Notes: a model not told the origin generated them from the sequence alone. A DNA stretch of 64,000 nt from Candidatus Planktophila versatilis (GCF_002288105.1 NZ_CP016774.1:806001-870000), one strand, 5' to 3'. Shown: positions 1 to 9,562, numbered from the stretch's first letter. A program made the numbers and translations.

Positions 1-309
1 TAGATGTGTTGCTAATTTGGCAACCGAGGTGGTTTTTCCCGTTCCATTAACGCCGACAATCACAATGATCTGAAGGCCATCTCCATCGGCTAGCGCACGA
101 GACTTCTCCGAAAATTTACCACGCAGAATCTCTTTAATCGCAGCTTCTGCATCATCTCCGCGCATCTTCTTCGCGGCCGCCAACAATTCTGTGACCAGTG
201 ATGGGCCTAAATCTGATGAGAGCAGTTCGGTCTCAATCTCAGACCAATCGAGTGCTGATGCTGTGGAAGTTCCGCGGACCTTGGCCACTAAACGATTAAA
301 TAGACCCAT
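1..309 (-). CDS. ftsY: Signal recognition particle receptor FtsY (3' part beyond window)
   Basis: FtsY is the SRP receptor GTPase that docks ribosome-SRP complexes at the membrane. Only the N-terminal ~103 codons are present; the gene runs off the left edge. The ATG lies at 309 and the protein begins MGLFNRLVAKVRG. A P-loop-like GVNGTGKTT, the G1 motif of the SRP GTPase NG domain, is encoded at about 20-60 followed by a VAKLA helix. No long acidic A domain separates the start from the N domain, so this is a short form. It lies 18 nt downstream of smc, the usual actinobacterial smc-ftsY order, and is probably cotranscribed. The identification rests on the motif plus synteny. Confidence 0.9.
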   Translation of the reverse strand, partial: MGLFNRLVAKVRGTSTASALDWSEIETELLSSDLGPSLVTELLAAAKKMRGDDAEAAIKEILRGKFSEKSRALADGDGLQIIVIVGVNGTGKTTSVAKLATHL

Positions 310-327
310 CGTTAACCGGCTAGAAGA

Positions 328-3300
328 TTACGCGGTTTCAGATTCACGTAAACGCTGTGAAATCACTTCAGTCACGCCATCTCCACGCATTGTCACGCCA
401 TAGAGCGCATCGGCTATCTCCATGGTGCGCTTCTGGTGGGTGATGATGATCAACTGTGAACTTTGGCGTAACTCTTCCAAGATTGTTAGCAGACGACCTA
501 AGTTCACATCATCGAGTGCGGCCTCAACCTCATCGAGTACATAGAACGGACTTGGGCGCGCTTTAAAGATAGCAATCAACATAGCGATTGCAGTAAGTGA
601 CTTCTCGCCTCCCGATAAAAGTGAGAGACGCTTGACTCGCTTACCTGGCGGACGCGCTTCCACATCGACTCCAGTATTGAGTAAATCATCCGGGTTAGTC
701 AGGAAGAGTCGACCATCGCCACCTGGAAATAGTCGGGCAAAAATATCTTTAAAGTGTTCAGCCACTTCTTCATAAGCCTGCATAAATATGTCTTGCACGC
801 GATCATCAACTTCCTTGATGATATCCAGCAGATCTTTCTTAGTGTTCTTTAGATCTTCTAGCTGCTCAGCAAGAAACTTAAGACGTTCTTCCAGGGCGTT
901 ATATTCTTCAAGAGCTAGCGGATTTATCTTGCCCAGCAGTGTGAGCGAACGCTCAGTTGCAGCGAGTCGCTTCTCCTGCTGATCACGGCGGTACGGAATC
1001 AGTTCGGTTGCAACAATTTCACCTGACTCAGTTTCGATAAATGTAGGCACATCCTTATCAGGGCCATATTCATTGATCAGAGTTGGAATATCTATTCCCA
1101 GTTCCTCAACTGCCTTAATCTCAAGTGCTTCTACTCGCATGCGTTGTTCTGCGCGCGCTATCTCATCACGATGAACACTCGAAGTGAGTTGGTCGAGTTC
1201 AGATGTCAGTTCGCGATTTCGTGCGCGCACAGTCAGCGTTTCACCTTCTCGATCAGAACGGTTTGTCTCTAGCCGGGAACGTTCAGTCTGTGCTTTTGCA
1301 ATAGAACGTTCAATTTTAATGAGAACTTCATAGGCCGCTTCAGCGATTGCTTGAGAAATAATGGCACCTCTAGCTCTGGCTCCACGTCGCGATACCGCGC
1401 GTTCAGAGGCATCGCGTTCTGCTTGCGCTGATTCTTCTAGTGCTAACGCGCGCGCTGAGATTGATGTGACTCGCTCTTCAGATGTACGCACAGCTAATCG
1501 TGCCTCAACTTCAGTTGTTCGAGCCTGTGAGACAGAGTTGCGAATCTCCTCCACACTTGAGTGATCCGGCTCGGTTATCTCACCATGTTGCTGCATTTGC
1601 GTGCGAGCAATAACTAGTTCATTCTCATCACGAGACTTAGCAGAAGTCGCTTCATTGATTGCAACTGTGAGGCGATCTACCTCTGCCCCTGCCGACTTAA
1701 TGTTCTGGCCTGAAACCGCTAATTGCTCGGTCAGCGCAGCAATACGAGCATCTGATTCATTGAGCTTAGCAACGGCTGAATCAAAAGTAGATTGCCTATT
1801 TTCTACCTCAGTCACAGCACTAGAAATCTCAAATTTTAAGCGGTCACTCTTATGGTTGATATCTTCAAGCTTCGCACCCAGGTCGGCAACAAGTGCGGAG
1901 ATTTCAATGAGTGAACGAGAAGAGGCGGAACCTCCTCGTGCGCGGTGTGATGAAAATACATCACCATCACGAGTAACCACAGTGACTGACTTGTGTTGAC
2001 GCAAAATGCCTTCGGCTTCAGATGGGTTATCGGCCACAACTGTTGTTGATAGAAGTGATGTTAAGAGTTCAGAAATTTGGTTTGAGCGAACGTGGCCAAG
2101 AAGAGAGGTGAGGCCACTAGGGGTAGAAGTCGCAGATTGTTGGCCAGATTCATAGACCAGCACATCTGCTTGCCCGAGATTTTCACGGCGAAGTGTTGTC
2201 AGAGCGCTCACTGCAGAAGAAAGATCTTTTACAACTACTGCATCTGCCAGTCCCCCGAGTGCGGCAGCCGTTGCAGCTTCCCATCCTTTATCAATTTCAA
2301 TGAGAGAAGCGATACTTCCCAGAATCTGCACGCCACGTGAATCGCGTACCAATTCTGCAGCGCCATCGCGCGATTGCGAGGTAATACGAATCGCCTCCAG
2401 CTTTGATTCAAGGGCATTTCGCTCACGGTCAGCTGCTCGCTCGGCATCAATGAGTTCTTCGTGAGATTTCTTCGCCGCATCAAGTGCGCTCTTTGCAACC
2501 TCAAATTCAGAGTCGAGGCCTTGTTCTCCGGCATCGGCGTTACCGATTTCCATTTCAAATCTAGCGTAATCAACCTTTGCAATATCTAACCGGGATTGTG
2601 CTTCCGTGCGTGCAGCTTGAACACGTGAAATTTCCTCTGTGATTGCATCTAGTCGCGCCGCCAGAGATTTGATATGTCCTTCTTGACGCGCTGTGCCTTC
2701 ACGTTGATCAGCAATTGCGCGCATCGCCGCAGCAATGGTGTCTTCCTCGGACTTGAGCGCTGCCTCGGCAGTACCCAAGAGAGTTGTTGCTTGCGTGAGT
2801 GCACTCTGCGCCTGAGCAACTTCTGCGCGAAGTCGAGATTCTTCAACGCGCAGCGCCGCAGCTTCTTGGTCAAGAGCTTGCGGATCGCGCCCAGCATTAC
2901 GAGCTTCCTCTGCTTCTTCAGCTAAGAATCGTGAACGTTCTTGCGCAAGTGATTGCGTGCCTCTAAATTTTTCACGCAGCGCACTTAATGAATAGAAATT
3001 CTCTTGTGCGCTAATTAATAGCGGGCTCTCAAAAGCTGAGGTGGCATCAAGTTCCTCTTCTCGGCGACGAACTCTGTCGAGTTCTGTCTCAACTAGAGAA
3101 CGGCGTTCGCGTAGGGCATTCTCATCTGCAACTTCTGCATCGAGGGTCTTTGACATTGCAATGTAATCATCTGCCAGCAATCGCAGCTTTGCATCACGGA
3201 GGTCTGCCTGGATGGTGGCTGCCTTCTTGGCGACCTCTGCCTGTTTGCCAAGCGGACGAAGTTGACGCCTGAGTTCAACGGTGAGGTCATTAACGCGCGC

Positions 3301-3864
3301 AAGATTTGCTTGCATGGAGTCAAGCTTGCGAATCGCTTTCTCTTTACGTTTACGATGTTTAAGAACACCGGCAGCTTCTTCAATAAATCCTCGTCGCTCT
3401 TCCGGTGTTGCCAACAAAATTGCATCCAGTTGGCCTTGCCCAACGATGACGTGCATTTCACGGCCAATACCGGAATCACTTAATAGCTCTTGAATATCGA
3501 GAAGTCGTGATGCTTCACCGTTGATCTGGTATTCACTCTGTCCATTGCGAAAGAGGATGCGAGAAATAGTTACTTCGGTGTATTCAATCGGTAGCGCGCC
3601 ATCGGTGTTATCGATAGTGACTGCAACTTCAGCGCGACCAAGCGGCGCTCGGCCAGATGTTCCGGCGAAGATAACGTCTTCCATCTTTCCACCACGCAGA
3701 GATTTTGCGCCCTGCTCGCCCATCACCCATGTGAGTGCATCAACGACGTTAGATTTTCCAGAGCCGTTAGGTCCGACCACGCAGGTGATCCCGGGTTCGA
3801 GTCGAAGAGTGGTGGCAGAGGCAAAGGATTTAAACCCTTTAAGTGTCAGACTCTTCAAATACAC
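328..3864 (-). CDS. smc: Chromosome partition protein SMC
   Basis: SMC is the ATPase that, with ScpAB, compacts and segregates the chromosome. The 1178 residues match full-length bacterial SMC. The N-terminal ATPase half carries GPNGSGKSN (Walker A, about residues 31-39). Two long Glu/Arg/Ala-rich coiled-coil arms (about 165-490 and 660-1000) flank a globular hinge near 500-650. The C-terminal half has the ABC signature LSGGEKS and a Walker B ending in VLDEVEAALDD. It starts at an ATG followed by YLKSLTLKGFKSFA, the canonical SMC N-terminus. It lies between rnc (67 nt upstream) and ftsY. In mycobacteria a formamidopyrimidine glycosylase gene lies between rnc and smc; none is present here. Confidence 0.98.
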   Translation of the reverse strand: MYLKSLTLKGFKSFASATTLRLEPGITCVVGPNGSGKSNVVDALTWVMGEQGAKSLRGGKMEDVIFAGTSGRAPLGRAEVAVTIDNTDGALPIEYTEVTISRILFRNGQSEYQINGEASRLLDIQELLSDSGIGREMHVIVGQGQLDAILLATPEERRGFIEEAAGVLKHRKRKEKAIRKLDSMQANLARVNDLTVELRRQLRPLGKQAEVAKKAATIQADLRDAKLRLLADDYIAMSKTLDAEVADENALRERRSLVETELDRVRRREEELDATSAFESPLLISAQENFYSLSALREKFRGTQSLAQERSRFLAEEAEEARNAGRDPQALDQEAAALRVEESRLRAEVAQAQSALTQATTLLGTAEAALKSEEDTIAAAMRAIADQREGTARQEGHIKSLAARLDAITEEISRVQAARTEAQSRLDIAKVDYARFEMEIGNADAGEQGLDSEFEVAKSALDAAKKSHEELIDAERAADRERNALESKLEAIRITSQSRDGAAELVRDSRGVQILGSIASLIEIDKGWEAATAAALGGLADAVVVKDLSSAVSALTTLRRENLGQADVLVYESGQQSATSTPSGLTSLLGHVRSNQISELLTSLLSTTVVADNPSEAEGILRQHKSVTVVTRDGDVFSSHRARGGSASSRSLIEISALVADLGAKLEDINHKSDRLKFEISSAVTEVENRQSTFDSAVAKLNESDARIAALTEQLAVSGQNIKSAGAEVDRLTVAINEATSAKSRDENELVIARTQMQQHGEITEPDHSSVEEIRNSVSQARTTEVEARLAVRTSEERVTSISARALALEESAQAERDASERAVSRRGARARGAIISQAIAEAAYEVLIKIERSIAKAQTERSRLETNRSDREGETLTVRARNRELTSELDQLTSSVHRDEIARAEQRMRVEALEIKAVEELGIDIPTLINEYGPDKDVPTFIETESGEIVATELIPYRRDQQEKRLAATERSLTLLGKINPLALEEYNALEERLKFLAEQLEDLKNTKKDLLDIIKEVDDRVQDIFMQAYEEVAEHFKDIFARLFPGGDGRLFLTNPDDLLNTGVDVEARPPGKRVKRLSLLSGGEKSLTAIAMLIAIFKARPSPFYVLDEVEAALDDVNLGRLLTILEELRQSSQLIIITHQKRTMEIADALYGVTMRGDGVTEVISQRLRESETA

Positions 3865-3931
3865 GCGGTAAACCTACCGGTGTGTGCGCCTTTGGTATAA
3901 AAGCGACTCGGGTCAAGTTGAACTTGAGGGT

Positions 3932-4612
3932 TTAAGGCTCGAGTAGAGAAAGAATTTCCAAAGCGGTGCGGGCTGCTGATTGTTCTGCCTCGCGCTTACT
4001 TTTTCCACTTCCTTCTGCAATCGCAGCACCTGCAACTAGTGCAACTGCAGTAAAACTCTTATCGTGATCTGGACCTGTTTCACTGACTTGATATTCAGGA
4101 GATCCCTTGCCTTGCGCGGCTAATAACTCTTGCAGCGCGGTCTTTCCATCAAGTCCGGCGCCTTTCGACATTGCACTATCGAGGGTCTCTTTAATCAATT
4201 GGCGAACCACGGTAGTTGATTTTTCAAATCCACATTCAAGATAAATAGCGCCAATTAAGGCTTCTAGTGCATCAGCAAGAAGAGAGTTTTTATCTCTGCC
4301 ATTTGTGACTTCTTCGCCTTTGCCCAAACGGATATATTTTCCGAGTTCGAGAGTTCGCGCGATATCTGCAAGTGCGCGCATATTGACTATGCCTGAACGC
4401 AGTGGAGATAAACGACTTTCATCAAGATCTGGATATTTAACATAGAGCTCTTCGGTGACGATCAGGCCTAAAACAGAGTCACCTAAAAATTCCAGGCGCT
4501 CATTGGTCGTTGATATTCCAGTTTCATAAGCAAAGGAACGGTGGGTAAAGGCTAACTCAAGCAGTTCTGGAGAAAGTTCGATCCCTAATTGCTTAAGAAG
4601 GTTTGAGTACAG
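3932..4612 (-). CDS. rnc: Ribonuclease III
   Basis: RNase III cleaves double-stranded RNA in rRNA precursors and structured mRNAs. The catalytic domain has NERLEFLGDSVLGL (the ERLEFLGD signature). The C-terminal double-stranded RNA-binding domain shows the KTALQELLAAQG opening and the GKSKREAEQSAA helix. No ATG, GTG or TTG precedes the conserved THRSFAYE segment in this frame: an in-frame TAG lies just upstream and the first ATG (4381) would remove the catalytic signature. The start proposed is a CTG at 4612, preceded by AGAGG with 6 nt spacing, giving 226 residues beginning (M)YSNLLKQLGIEL. This places the start 1 nt after the rpmF stop, consistent with translational coupling. The product is certain; the start codon is an inference. 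Confidence 0.93.
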   Translation of the reverse strand: MYSNLLKQLGIELSPELLELAFTHRSFAYETGISTTNERLEFLGDSVLGLIVTEELYVKYPDLDESRLSPLRSGIVNMRALADIARTLELGKYIRLGKGEEVTNGRDKNSLLADALEALIGAIYLECGFEKSTTVVRQLIKETLDSAMSKGAGLDGKTALQELLAAQGKGSPEYQVSETGPDHDKSFTAVALVAGAAIAEGSGKSKREAEQSAARTALEILSLLEP

Positions 4613-4613
4613 A

Positions 4614-4787
4614 TCAGACCTCTAGAACCTGACGGCGGTTATATGTGCCGCATGTTGGACACGCAACGTGGTTGAGCTTTGGTTGCTGGCACTGTGGGCA
4701 AGTTGAAAGAGCCGCTGCAGTTGTCTTCCACATGCTTCGACGGGAACGTGTCTTTGAACGAGACATTTTTCGCTTTGGTACTGGCAC
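4614..4787 (-). CDS. rpmF: Large ribosomal subunit protein bL32
   Basis: bL32 is a small zinc-binding 50S protein. The 57 residues begin at GTG (4787) with [17 protein letters not shown], the typical basic L32 N-terminus, preceded by AAGGAAG at about 6 nt. Two CxxC pairs (CPQC and CPTC) form the zinc ribbon, so this is the zinc-dependent form. The C-terminus is QVLEV followed by TGA. Order DUF177-rpmF-rnc is the common bacterial arrangement. Its stop is followed after one base by the proposed CTG start of rnc. Confidence 0.95.
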   Translation of the reverse strand: MPVPKRKMSRSKTRSRRSMWKTTAAALSTCPQCQQPKLNHVACPTCGTYNRRQVLEV

Positions 4788-4881
4788 GGTAATCTTCCTT
4801 AATCTTGATGGCTACTTGATTGCTGCAAATCTAGATCCGCTAGCTGGTGTTGCGATAGGGCTAAGTATCGCCCATATCTGC

Positions 4882-5451
4882 TTAATTGCCAAAATCCAGG
4901 CTTCCAAGACCCGACCAGCGAGCATCGATGACTTCATGGGCATGGTCCTCTGGAAGGGATTCCCACTTTTCCCCGCAATCAGGACATAAGCCCAGGCACT
5001 CTTCGGAGCAGAGCGGGTTCACCGGCAGAGTGAGAATAATTGCATCGATGATGGGAATCTCAAGGTTCATGAGGTCCCCCTCCATCTGCAACTCTTCAAC
5101 ATCTTCTAAATCAATATCTTCTTCTACGCGCTTTTTCTTGCGACCTTTTTCATTTGTAGGCTCGTATCGATAAAGCTCTTGAATTTTTCGGTCGATGACA
5201 ACTTCAACTGGGTCTAAGCAGCGAATACATTCTCCTTGAGCTACCGCATAAATATCAGCGCTGAGAAGAACTCCTTCAGTCACTGACTCAAGCCGGGCGT
5301 CAACTTCAATGACATCGCCTTCTGGAACTGCAATCAGCGGCACTCCAATACGCGCATTGGCCGCAATATCAAGTTGATATTCCTTCATCTCTCCGGCACG
5401 ACGAGCAAGCTCGTAAGTATTGAGCATGAAAGGTTCGGTATTTCTATTCAT
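4882..5451 (-). CDS. DUF177 (YceD-like) protein
   Basis: This is a YceD/DUF177 family member, 189 residues, encoded just upstream of rpmF as in most bacteria. The family is linked to 23S rRNA biogenesis in plants and enterobacteria; the exact bacterial role is not settled. Visible features are a CxRC pair (about residue 75), an acidic linker after a Lys/Arg run (KGRKKKRVEEDIDLEDVEE) and a C-terminal cysteine cluster CSEECLGLCPDCG that probably binds zinc. The start is taken at ATG 5451, preceded by AAGAGGA at about 9 nt; a second in-frame ATG eight codons downstream is possible. A 94-nt spacer separates it from rpmF. Confidence 0.88.
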   Translation of the reverse strand: MNRNTEPFMLNTYELARRAGEMKEYQLDIAANARIGVPLIAVPEGDVIEVDARLESVTEGVLLSADIYAVAQGECIRCLDPVEVVIDRKIQELYRYEPTNEKGRKKKRVEEDIDLEDVEELQMEGDLMNLEIPIIDAIILTLPVNPLCSEECLGLCPDCGEKWESLPEDHAHEVIDARWSGLGSLDFGN

Positions 5452-5472
5452 CTAAATTAGTCCTCTTGATTG

Positions 5473-5961
5473 CTAGCGATCAGAATTTAGCTGAGATAAA
5501 ACGTCGTTATCGCCCGCACCTTCAAGTCGTTCGCGTCCGCGAGCCACTGCATCGAGAGTCTTATTAAGAATGACTTCTAGGGTGGCAAGGCGAGCGTCAA
5601 TATATGCCTCGACCTCACGTCGCTCATCTTCGGCTATTGCGCGAGCATCATCGAGAATTCTCTGGGCTTCATCGCGTGCCGCCTGCACAATTGAAGTTTG
5701 CTCAATCATTCGTGAGACATCTTCACGTGTCGTTGCAATCATCGCTTCAGCGCTATTTCGACCCTCATCAATAATTCGATCACGATCTTGCAAGATGGCT
5801 TCGGCACTTAAGAAATCAACTGGGAGAAAGTCACGGGCACTCTGCAAAATTTCCAACATCTCCCCACGATGGACAACACAGGAGGCAGAAAGTGGCACAC
5901 CACGTGCCTCTTCAATCATCGCAATCGCGGTATTAAGTTTCTCTATTGAATCCATTGTCAT
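5473..5961 (-). CDS. SepIVA/DivIVA-like coiled-coil septation protein
   Basis: This 162-residue protein is predicted to be almost wholly helical, with long Glu/Arg/Ala heptad-like stretches (about residues 50-150) and no membrane segment or enzyme motif. Length, composition and position next to DUF177 and rnc match the actinobacterial SepIVA family (mycobacterial Rv2927c type), a DivIVA-domain protein needed for septation and polar envelope growth. The start ATG at 5961 overlaps the coaD stop (ATGA), so the two are probably translationally coupled. The functional label is an inference from synteny and architecture; it also resembles F0 subunit b-like coiled coils. Confidence 0.7.
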   Translation of the reverse strand: MTMDSIEKLNTAIAMIEEARGVPLSASCVVHRGEMLEILQSARDFLPVDFLSAEAILQDRDRIIDEGRNSAEAMIATTREDVSRMIEQTSIVQAARDEAQRILDDARAIAEDERREVEAYIDARLATLEVILNKTLDAVARGRERLEGAGDNDVLSQLNSDR

Positions 5962-6440
5962 TCTGATGCTCCTACTCGTGCTTTGAGTGCTTGATGAACA
6001 TTTTCCGGAACCATGGTTGAAACATCTCCACCAAAGTGAGCAAGCTCCTTGACAATCGATGACGATAAAAATGAATGGGTTGGCGAAGTTGCCATAAACA
6101 TGGTCTCCACACCCGAAGCTTGGGTGTGCACTTGAGCCATCTGTAACTCATAATCAAAATCTGTGACCGCGCGCAAGCCCTTCACGATTGCCTGCACCTT
6201 GTTTGCCTTGCAGTATTCAACGAGGAGTCCGTCCCCAGAGTCAACACGGACATTTTTAAACTTTGCAACGTTTTGCTGAATCATCTGCATCCGCTCTTCA
6301 ATAGTGAAGAGCGCTGCTTTCTTACGGTTCACAAAGACGGTCACGATTACTTCATCAAATTGATGGCTGGCGCGCTCGATAATATCTAAATGCCCAAAGG
6401 TGATGGGATCAAATGACCCGGGACAAACGGCGCGTCTCAT
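5958..6440 (-). CDS. coaD: Phosphopantetheine adenylyltransferase
   Basis: CoaD transfers AMP from ATP to 4'-phosphopantetheine, giving dephospho-CoA in the penultimate step of CoA synthesis. The 160 residues match the family. The nucleotidyltransferase motif GSFDPITFGHLDII (TxxH type, residues 8-21) and the C-terminal SSSIVKELAHFGGDV segment are present. It lies 29 nt downstream of rsmD; the rsmD-coaD pair is very common in bacteria. Its TGA overlaps the ATG of the SepIVA-like gene. Confidence 0.97.
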   Translation of the reverse strand: MRRAVCPGSFDPITFGHLDIIERASHQFDEVIVTVFVNRKKAALFTIEERMQMIQQNVAKFKNVRVDSGDGLLVEYCKANKVQAIVKGLRAVTDFDYELQMAQVHTQASGVETMFMATSPTHSFLSSSIVKELAHFGGDVSTMVPENVHQALKARVGASE

Positions 6441-6469
6441 AGTGCAAACGCTAGCAATGATTCGAGTTG

Positions 6470-7057
6470 TTATCCATTTTCCGCATCTTCAGGCGTGGGA
6501 GAACCATAGAAAATAGTTGCTTGGCCGTAATTCTTTTCACGTACTTGCTCAAGTCCATCGGGCCAGGAAATCTCACGCACTCTGCTATTTCGCTCTACTG
6601 CAATCAGTGCCTGTGGATGTAAGAAGCCACCAGAGACAAGCTGGATCAGAGTTTCAACCACATCAAGGTCATCGAGGTCATAGGGAGGATCTACATATAC
6701 GAAGTGATATTGCCACTGTGCCTTATCTTGCAAAAATCGATTTACGCCCATGGTGTATAGATGAAACATTCCAGGGCATTGTGCGCTCTTGATATTCTCG
6801 TAGTTCTTCTCAATCGCTTGCGCTGCGGGCTCATCTTTTTCCACCGCGTGAACAACTGATGCTCCTCGAGAAAGCGCCTCTAGCGCAATCGCTCCGGTAC
6901 CAGCGTATAAATCGAGAACATGCAATCCATCAAAATCTCCAAATTCTGAGGCAAGCGTTGAGAAGAGCGCTTCGCGCGCACGATCAGATGTTGGACGTGT
7001 GGCAGATGCAACGGCATCGATGTTTCGCCCTTTTGCACGACCGGCAATGATTCTCAT
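6470..7057 (-). CDS. rsmD: 16S rRNA (guanine966-N2)-methyltransferase RsmD
   Basis: RsmD methylates G966 of 16S rRNA using S-adenosylmethionine. The 195 residues start MRIIAGRAKGR, typical for the family. They carry the SAM-binding motif LDLYAGTGAIALEAL (about 49-63) and the catalytic DPPY tetrad (about 123-126). It follows recG with a 2-nt spacer and precedes coaD. Confidence 0.96.
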   Translation of the reverse strand: MRIIAGRAKGRNIDAVASATRPTSDRAREALFSTLASEFGDFDGLHVLDLYAGTGAIALEALSRGASVVHAVEKDEPAAQAIEKNYENIKSAQCPGMFHLYTMGVNRFLQDKAQWQYHFVYVDPPYDLDDLDVVETLIQLVSGGFLHPQALIAVERNSRVREISWPDGLEQVREKNYGQATIFYGSPTPEDAENG

Positions 7058-7059
7058 AG

Positions 7060-9225
7060 TTAAGCCTTATCTATAAATTCAGCAGCGGCATCTGCTTGTA
7101 TCTGGGCAAGTTCAGCTTCAAGAAGTGGATACTCCTTGATATCTCCATCGAGAATTCTAGATGCATCTTCACGGGCCTGCTCAATCATTGATTCATCCCG
7201 CAAAACGCGCAGTAATCGCAGATGTGATCGTGAGCCAGATTGACTGGCACCTAATACATCTCCTTCACGTCTTTGCTCTAAGTCAATGCGCGAAAGTTCA
7301 AAGCCGTCGGTAGTGCCCGCTACCGCTTCTAACCGCTCACGTGCTGGAGTTTGCGCAAGTGCTGATGTCACAAGCAGACATAGTCCAGGTGAAGTGCCTC
7401 GACCCACGCGACCACGCAATTGGTGGAGTTGTGAAACACCGAATCGATCGGCATCCATGATGACCATCACCGTGGCATTGGGAATATCCACACCTACTTC
7501 AATAACAGTCGTTGAAATTAGAACATCAATTTCTTTATTGCTAAATGCTTTCATGGTGGCATCTTTAAGTTCGGAGGCCTGCTTTCCATGCAAGGGCGCA
7601 ACACTAAGTCCTTGTAGGGCACCCCCGGAAAGAAGTGGGCCGAGGTCTTCTACTGATGCCAATGTGGATGAACTTTCTCCCATCAGAAAATCAATATCCG
7701 CATCCTCTGATGTGCCGGCTGCGATGCGAGGTGCGACAACGTAGGCCTGATGCCCTTGTGATACTTCTTCGCGAATTCGCTCCCACGCACGTTCCAGGAA
7801 GCCAGGTTTTTCTAAGACTGGCACAACATGCGTTGTAATTGGCTGTCGTCCAAGTGGAAGTTCGCGCAGAGTTGATACATCGAGATCTCCGAATACCGTC
7901 ATGGCAACTGTGCGTGGAATTGGTGTTGCAGTCATGACCAATAAATGTGGTGGCGTAACTGCTTTGCCTTTAAGCGCATCGCGTTGTTCAACACCAAAAC
8001 GGTGCTGTTCATCGACCACAATTAAACCTAGATCTTTAAACTCAACGCTTTGCCCAAGAAGTGCATGAGTGCCAATCACAATTCCGGCCGCACCTGATGC
8101 TGCCTGCGCCAGCGCCTCTTTGCGCGATGCCGCACTCTGTGATCCGGTAATCAGCGTGACATGAGTTGCTTTCTCTGACCCACCTAACATTCCGCCATGG
8201 GCTAGAGGACCAAGTAGGGTCTGAATGGTGCGCAGATGTTGCGCAGCTAAGACTTCAGTGGGTGCAAGCAGCGCCGCCTGTCCCCCGTTATCAATGACAG
8301 TCAGCATTGCGCGCAGCGCAACAATTGTCTTTCCTGAACCTACTTCACCTTGCAGCAGTCGGTTCATCGGATGCGGCTGCGCTAAATCATTCTCAATCTC
8401 TGCCGAAACCGCGCGCTGTCCCGCGGTAAGTTCGAAGGGCAGAGCTGAATCAAATTCTTTTAGGAGTCCATCTGCTGTGACTGCTCGGGCTACCGCATCA
8501 AGACCTTTAAGTTCTTTCCGTCGTGCAAGTAGTAACAATTGAAGTAAGAACGCTTCATCGTAGGTGAGTCGCTCTCGTGCCTTCTCTGCGCTATCGAGAT
8601 CTGCCGGATTGTGTAGTTGTACCAGAGCTTGATGGAGCGTTGGGTATCCATACTTTTCGCGTATTAATTCGGGAAGGAAATCAGGAACGTCATCGAGTGC
8701 GCCTATTGCTAATTCAATACATTGAGCAATTTTCCAAGACGGCATCTTTGAACTTGCTGGATACATAGGCAGGTACTTGCCTGCAAAACCTTCCACCGCA
8801 GCATCAACGTCATTGCCATCGGCAATCAACTCATAATCTGGATGAGCAAGCTGACGTTTGCCGTTAAAGACTCCCACCTTGCCGGCAAAGAGTCCTTGCT
8901 TACCAATCTTTAAATCTTTCTCACGCCATGCTTGGTTAAAGAAGGTGAGCGATAACTTCGCACTTCCATCAGTAACAATGACTTCAAGAATGTTGCCTTT
9001 TCTTCCCTGCAGTCGCCGGCTACTGGCGCTAAATACTTCAGCCAGAATAGTTACCTCATCGCCCTCATTAAGCTCAGAAATATCTGAAAGTTCCCCGCGC
9101 ACTAAATAGCGACGCGGGTAGTGATGAAGTAAATCCCCAACCGTGAGATAGCCGTATAAATCTCGCAATACCTTTGTTGTGCGATCACCCAATACTCCAA
9201 CTAGTTTCGAGTCCAGGGTTGCCAT
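7060..9225 (-). CDS. recG: ATP-dependent DNA helicase RecG
   Basis: RecG is a superfamily 2 helicase that remodels stalled forks and branched DNA. An N-terminal wedge/OB domain (VTILAEVFSASSRRL region) is followed by helicase lobes with GEVGSGKT (Walker A), VVDEQHRFG (DEQH box), TATPIPRT (motif III) and the C-terminal QLRGRVGRG. The start is taken at ATG 9225 (MATLDSKLVGVLG), which fits homolog N-termini and gives 721 residues. A TTG nine codons upstream (9252) is also open. It is divergent from rpmB, with about 150 nt between the starts. Confidence 0.96.
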   Translation of the reverse strand: MATLDSKLVGVLGDRTTKVLRDLYGYLTVGDLLHHYPRRYLVRGELSDISELNEGDEVTILAEVFSASSRRLQGRKGNILEVIVTDGSAKLSLTFFNQAWREKDLKIGKQGLFAGKVGVFNGKRQLAHPDYELIADGNDVDAAVEGFAGKYLPMYPASSKMPSWKIAQCIELAIGALDDVPDFLPELIREKYGYPTLHQALVQLHNPADLDSAEKARERLTYDEAFLLQLLLLARRKELKGLDAVARAVTADGLLKEFDSALPFELTAGQRAVSAEIENDLAQPHPMNRLLQGEVGSGKTIVALRAMLTVIDNGGQAALLAPTEVLAAQHLRTIQTLLGPLAHGGMLGGSEKATHVTLITGSQSAASRKEALAQAASGAAGIVIGTHALLGQSVEFKDLGLIVVDEQHRFGVEQRDALKGKAVTPPHLLVMTATPIPRTVAMTVFGDLDVSTLRELPLGRQPITTHVVPVLEKPGFLERAWERIREEVSQGHQAYVVAPRIAAGTSEDADIDFLMGESSSTLASVEDLGPLLSGGALQGLSVAPLHGKQASELKDATMKAFSNKEIDVLISTTVIEVGVDIPNATVMVIMDADRFGVSQLHQLRGRVGRGTSPGLCLLVTSALAQTPARERLEAVAGTTDGFELSRIDLEQRREGDVLGASQSGSRSHLRLLRVLRDESMIEQAREDASRILDGDIKEYPLLEAELAQIQADAAAEFIDKA

Positions 9226-9376
9226 GGCGACATTCTCTCGCCTCGGTTGCAATCCGCCTTGATTTAAGAGCGTGTGCTTTGAGCATAAATTTCACCGGAT
9301 TCGCCCAAAGCCGCCCCTCTTGCTACCCTTACGCCCTGTTCGATTACGAGCGTTTAATCTAGAAGGAGAACCACCC

Positions 9377-9562
9377 ATGGCATCTTCATGCGACATCTGT
9401 GGCAAGGGACCAAGCTTTGGCAATAACGTTTCACACTCACAGGTGAAGACACGTCGCCGTTGGAATCCAAATATTCAGCGCGTAAAGACTTTAGTAGGCG
9501 GATCATCAAAGCGTCAGAACGTTTGCACTTCATGCCTTAAGGCAGGCAAAGTCACCCGTTAA
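9377..9562 (+). CDS. rpmB: Large ribosomal subunit protein bL28 (zinc form)
   Basis: bL28 is a 50S structural protein. The ORF is open upstream, but the real start is ATG 9377, preceded by AGAAGGAG with 8 nt spacing, giving 61 residues. CDIC near the N-terminus and CTSC near the C-terminus form the four-cysteine zinc-binding type of L28, and the basic TRRRWNPNIQRV segment is typical. It is monocistronic, divergent from recG and convergent with thiL, whose coding region contains its terminator. Confidence 0.97.
   Translation: MASSCDICGKGPSFGNNVSHSQVKTRRRWNPNIQRVKTLVGGSSKRQNVCTSCLKAGKVTR

Noticed and set aside
1601-1999. 132-codon plus-strand ORF within smc
   Set aside because: Antisense shadow of the SMC coiled coil; no start signal or domain.
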